Assembly: GCA_963978545.1 (NCBI GenBank) | Contig: OZ021732.1 | Location: 63,836,714 to 63,900,713 of the forward strand | Source of the DNA: Linyphia triangularis | Taxonomy: Eukaryota; Arthropoda; Arachnida; Araneae; Linyphiidae | Direction of reading: 5' to 3' | DNA: 64,000 bases | Part shown: positions 60,728 to 64,000 of the stretch, piece after piece | How the letters are laid out: each line of letters begins with the position of its first letter | How positions within the stretch are numbered: position 1 is the stretch's first letter | Notes under the pieces: generated by a model | The model's database searches: none | The model's input: only the letters and a program-made list of their open reading frames with translations | Told to the model about the DNA's origin: nothing | Position numbers and translations under genes: made by a program

Positions 60728-62393
60728 TAGGGCTCTTTCAGAAGGTGCGGACGCAGATGCGAGTGAGGATGCGGACCCGCAGATGCATGCCTTTTCACAC
60801 GAGCACATAGTTACGGGCATTTCGTCCGTATCTTTAACAGTTTGATTGTCATTTTCACTCAGTGAATGCAGTAAGGGAATAAGCGTTGATTAAAAGTATT
60901 TAGTTATATTTTACGTTTTACTTGATGATACAATTGTAAAATTTAGGCAAATTTTCCAAAGGAAGGTTACGCTTATTATATCTCCTTTATTTTAGAAGGA
61001 AACGGAGTTATAAGCGTTTGTCGGATCATCCTATTAATGAATTGATACATTCATATAATGCTTTTAAGGGTATTTACGGTTAGATTAGGGAGGTCAAGAA
61101 TAAGTTCAACTTCATTTTTACAAAAAAAAAAAAAAAATGAAAGGAATTTCAAAAGACTCCAAAAAACATGAGATATTATATTACAACCAGTGAAAAGACT
61201 GGTGCTTACGGCATTTGAAAAGGAAGCCAAATATTTTCTAAATGCTCTAATCTGTTGTTATATGTGTGAAATTTATTTGAGTGTATAAGTAATGAGTACA
61301 ATTCTACGACCTCGGAAATACAATAAATCAACACTCTTTGTAGTACACAATGATTATGAGTGAATAGTAGTAGTTAAAAAAAAAAAAAAAAAAAAAAAGA
61401 GAGAACCAGTATTGATAAGCAGTATTAATCTATTAAAGACAACTTTGAAATGGAAAAAAAGTCATTATTTTTAACTTTTACCTTGTTTATTTAGATCATT
61501 TTAAGTGTATTTTTAATTTTTCAAATTTTTAGAAAATTATTTTTATGATTTTTAAAAAACACTAAGCGGAACTAAAATCTCAATTTATTAGCAAAGAAAA
61601 AAACTAAAATGTCAATTGGCAAATTTTCTTACCAAGCGTCGTTACGTCGTTAATAGATTAATTTATTACTGATGGGCTTCTGTTCCCGTTTCCAAAATCC
61701 TAAAAAGTGGTTGAAGACTAAAAGTGAATTTCGGACCTTTTTTTGAAATTATAGTTTAAATACATTGAAAAAATATTTCTTTAATTTTTTAATTAGATCC
61801 ACATTTTTTCACAAGTGTTAGAAAACTGACATAGCTGCATAAAAATTATTAATTTTATAATATTTAATTGATTAATTAAAATTTAATTCACTAATTAGGG
61901 TCTAATCGCACCAATTCTAATTCAATTTGTAATTTATTTAAAATTTTTAATTTAACTACATGCGATACACAATGATTTGATACAAGGAACTTACTAGAAT
62001 TAAAAATTTAAAAAAAAAAATTTCCTTATTTTTTTTTTTTTATTTTTTTTATTTTTTTTTAATAGTATTTAGAACTACCAACTTAAAAAAAAAAAAAAAA
62101 GATTCAAAACTAATATAAAATTCAATTATTGCATGGATGAGTTAGATTCCAGTAGAGTTTTTTCCCCCGGCATTGTACACTTTAAATTACAAATAAAAAT
62201 TTAATTAGTTGATTCAAATTTAACTTATACGTGGAAATTGTGGTTATATACTGACTTCTGCGGGCTAGCATGAAGATTTCAAAGTTATGGACCGCTCTCC
62301 GCACCATTTGAAAGGGTCCATTTACAATACATCGGTGAAACTTTTTGCGGGCCCGTACTCACATCCGCGTCCTCACCGTCTGAAAGTGCCCTA
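60728..62393. mobile_element. 1.66-kb inverted-repeat DNA element, non-autonomous
   Basis: TA then GGGCTCTTTCAGAAGGTGCG and GACGCAGATGCGAGT at the left; on the minus strand from the right, GGGCACTTTCAGACGGTGAG and GACGCGGATGTGAGT, also next to TA. The inverted match runs about 55-60 bp. Each end has a second, inner echo of the tip: CCTTTTCACACGAG at the left and CCCTTTCAAATGGTGCGGAG on the minus strand at the right. The tips are strikingly GC-rich while the interior is A+T-rich with no transposase. A TTAA MITE is nested inside. TA flanks plus GGGC tips do not settle the superfamily. Confidence 0.7.
61425..61661 (+). mobile_element. TTAA-type MITE, full-length, nested in the 1.66-kb element
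   Basis: TTAA at 61425-61428 then TCTATTAAAGACAACTTTG; right end GTCGTTACGTCGTTAATAGA then TTAA at 61658-61661. On the minus strand the right tip reads TCTATTAACGACG, so the two tips are inverted copies and the target duplication is intact. The interior matches the 4.6-kb copy closely, including ACACTAAGCGGAAC and CAATTTATTAGC. The internal element is about 229 bp. This is the clearest evidence that the family is flanked by TTAA on both sides. Confidence 0.8.
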
Positions 62394-63061
62394 ACCACAG
62401 CCACGCAAAAGACTATCTACAGTATACAAAGCAAAAATATTTTGATTTGGGGTAAAGTGAGAGTACACATCTCTTTAAACCTGTATCACACCATTATTAT
62501 TTTGAAGGGGCATATAATTTTTGTGCAGATGGAAAGAACAAGACTTTACCTTTAAATGTGTACTAATTTTTCATTTGGGAAAAGCAATTAGCATATAATG
62601 ATTTTACTTTTAGTATAGACTTGTGTCTGTGATGTTCAAAATAACATTTCTCAATAGCTAGGGTTCCGACTTTTAAGAGAAATAAATGCATTCAATTTTT
62701 TTTTTTTTTTTTTTAATTAACTTTTAAATCAAACGTTTGGGTAAAATCTGAATGTTTAGTAAATTTACTTAGATGACTTTCTTACACATCGAAGAACATT
62801 TTCATGAAAGGCAAACCTTGAAAACAACTTTAAATACAGGAAACTGTAACATTTGATTGAAAATCAACTGAACTTTAGAAGCGTCATATCGTCTATGTGA
62901 ATTTAAACCTTTTTGCCCATCAATGTGTACCTTGTTTAGTTTTTAGAATTCATTTACAGTACATGTAGGATCTCAAACGTCTATTAATTAGTATGAAATG
63001 CTTTAAATAATCGAAATAGGATTACATATTGTCGTCTAAAAAGAATTCATTTTTGTAGTGA

Positions 63062-63063
<2 letters not shown>
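62394..63063. other. A+T-rich non-coding stretch
   Basis: Nothing recognisable beyond an approximately 18-nt T tract at about 62698-62714. Confidence 0.5.

Positions 63064-63120
<57 letters not shown>
63064..63120. repeat. (AT)n microsatellite, 57 nt
   Basis: Uninterrupted AT alternation of about 28 repeats, the longest dinucleotide tract in the window. Confidence 0.9.
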
Positions 63121-63122
<2 letters not shown>

Positions 63123-63923
63123 AAAAAGACAAACATAAACACTCCCACGTATCAAAAATTATAAAATAAAAACATACAGATTCACAAGTTTTGGATGAAT
63201 AGTTGGTGAAACTGCAACCCCTTTGTGTCTCAAAAGTGAATACTTGAAAAAGTTATCACATTTCAAGATTTTAAAATACATTAAACTCAACATATTGGGC
63301 TATGAAATAATGTCACAATAAATCTGAAACTTTACTTACGATTCCAACAGAAAATGTTTCCTGCACACACTGCTTACATATCTTAATTAAAATCGGACTC
63401 ACCGGGTGGCGAATAGACAGCCATGCTTTTTTACAACGAAATTATAAGTCAATTTATATCAAGGCGTGTTATTATTGAGTTATTTTAATACTAGTTATTT
63501 ACTATACGTACATGCTAAATCACCTTTACAATTCTAATAGTGATAAGTGAATAAAAAAGTATAAATCGAAAAAGTTATTCGTTTATAAAGCAAGATTCAG
63601 GAAATGACATTGACTCAGTATAACACGACAGGATTTATCAATAATTCTTCATGGGTGGTCTTATCAGTTTAATAACAGCGTCATTCACCTATTTTTAACG
63701 CCTTTTCTAAATATTAGAAATCATAGTATTAAGGAAATAAAAGCACTATTGATTAATTATGAAAAAAATATATAGATAGATATATATGATTTTTATTAAC
63801 AAAGGAATGAAGAAAAGAGTTGAAATGGCCTTCGCGCGTCTTATGAAATAGTAATTCAATCGTATTTGGAGGAGGTTAAATTTCCCATTCATCGCTTGTT
63901 TTATTCCAAGGCGTAAAGTGCTT
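63121..63923. other. A+T-rich non-coding stretch
   Basis: No gene seen; a short TATAGATAGATATATAT tract lies at about 63771-63787. Confidence 0.5.
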
Positions 63924-63977
63924 CGCAGTCGAAATATCCCTTTGACTTGAATAATGTCAAAGGAATTTTCTACTGCG
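63924..63977. repeat. Imperfect 54-nt hairpin
   Basis: CGCAGTCGAAATATCCCTTTGAC (63924-63946) pairs with GTCAAAGGAATTTTCTACTGCG (63956-63977) around a 9-nt loop, with a few mismatches and one bulge. Function unknown. Confidence 0.5.
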
Positions 63978-63978
63978 A

Positions 63979-64000
63979 TTCTTTGTTGATAAATTGCGAT
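63979..64000 (-). mobile_element. Possible start of another TTAA-MITE fragment, cut by the window edge
   Basis: TTCTTTGTTGATAAATTGCG is a close match (two changes) to TTCTTTGCTAATAAATTGCG in the reverse-oriented copy at 48.36 kb. Only about 22 bases are available, so this is tentative. Confidence 0.3.

Noticed and set aside
1..64000. CRISPR arrays, operons, prokaryotic promoters, attachment sites or phage genes
   Set aside because: Nothing of the kind: no direct-repeat/spacer pattern, no dense coding, and composition and element types are those of an animal nuclear genome.

Overview
The window looks like about 64 kb of non-coding DNA from an animal nuclear genome. By eye it is around 70% A+T, full of homopolymer and microsatellite tracts, and has no long open reading frame, no ribosomal RNA and no intact tRNA gene. 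The readable protein fragments are all transposase remnants (two Tc1-like loci and one mariner), alongside a non-autonomous Helitron-like element, tRNA-derived SINEs with ACCA-type tails, and several inverted-repeat MITEs. From memory, the Tc1 remnant at 13.5-14.5 kb resembles the Tc1 transposases that are abundant in web-building spider genomes. A chelicerate, probably an araneoid spider, is my best guess; this is recall, not a search result.

Layout. 0-5 kb: A+T-rich DNA, a tail-to-tail palindromic pair of dead Tc1 elements (2.2-4.0 kb) with a SINE fragment in one arm, and a TTAA-flanked MITE. 8.6-9.7 and 12.6-13.1 kb: GC-richer islands. 13.27-14.80 kb: a dead Tc1 element with both ends and its TA duplication still visible. 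19.33-20.87 kb: a Helitron-like element made largely of two minisatellites and carrying a 173-bp near-perfect palindrome. A SINE follows at about 21.0 kb. 21-60 kb: A+T-rich DNA broken every 2-5 kb by GC-richer islands with no convincing coding content. Among these lie a long-TIR element (34.2-34.8 kb), a possible hAT-type element (51.4-52.3 kb), a mariner fossil (56.4-57.6 kb), and several G/C homopolymers and hairpins. 60.7-62.4 kb: a 1.66-kb inverted-repeat element with a TTAA MITE nested inside it. The window ends in A+T-rich DNA with a 57-nt (AT)n tract.

No gene set works together here. The simplest reading is a gene desert or very large intron. The regularly spaced GC-richer islands contain exact homeodomain-, Sox- and C/EBP-like sequences and are candidates for conserved regulatory elements of a developmental gene outside the window. 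All mobile elements look inactive, and their nesting gives relative ages: Tc1 pair before SINE; Helitron before the 173-bp palindrome; 1.66-kb element before its TTAA MITE.
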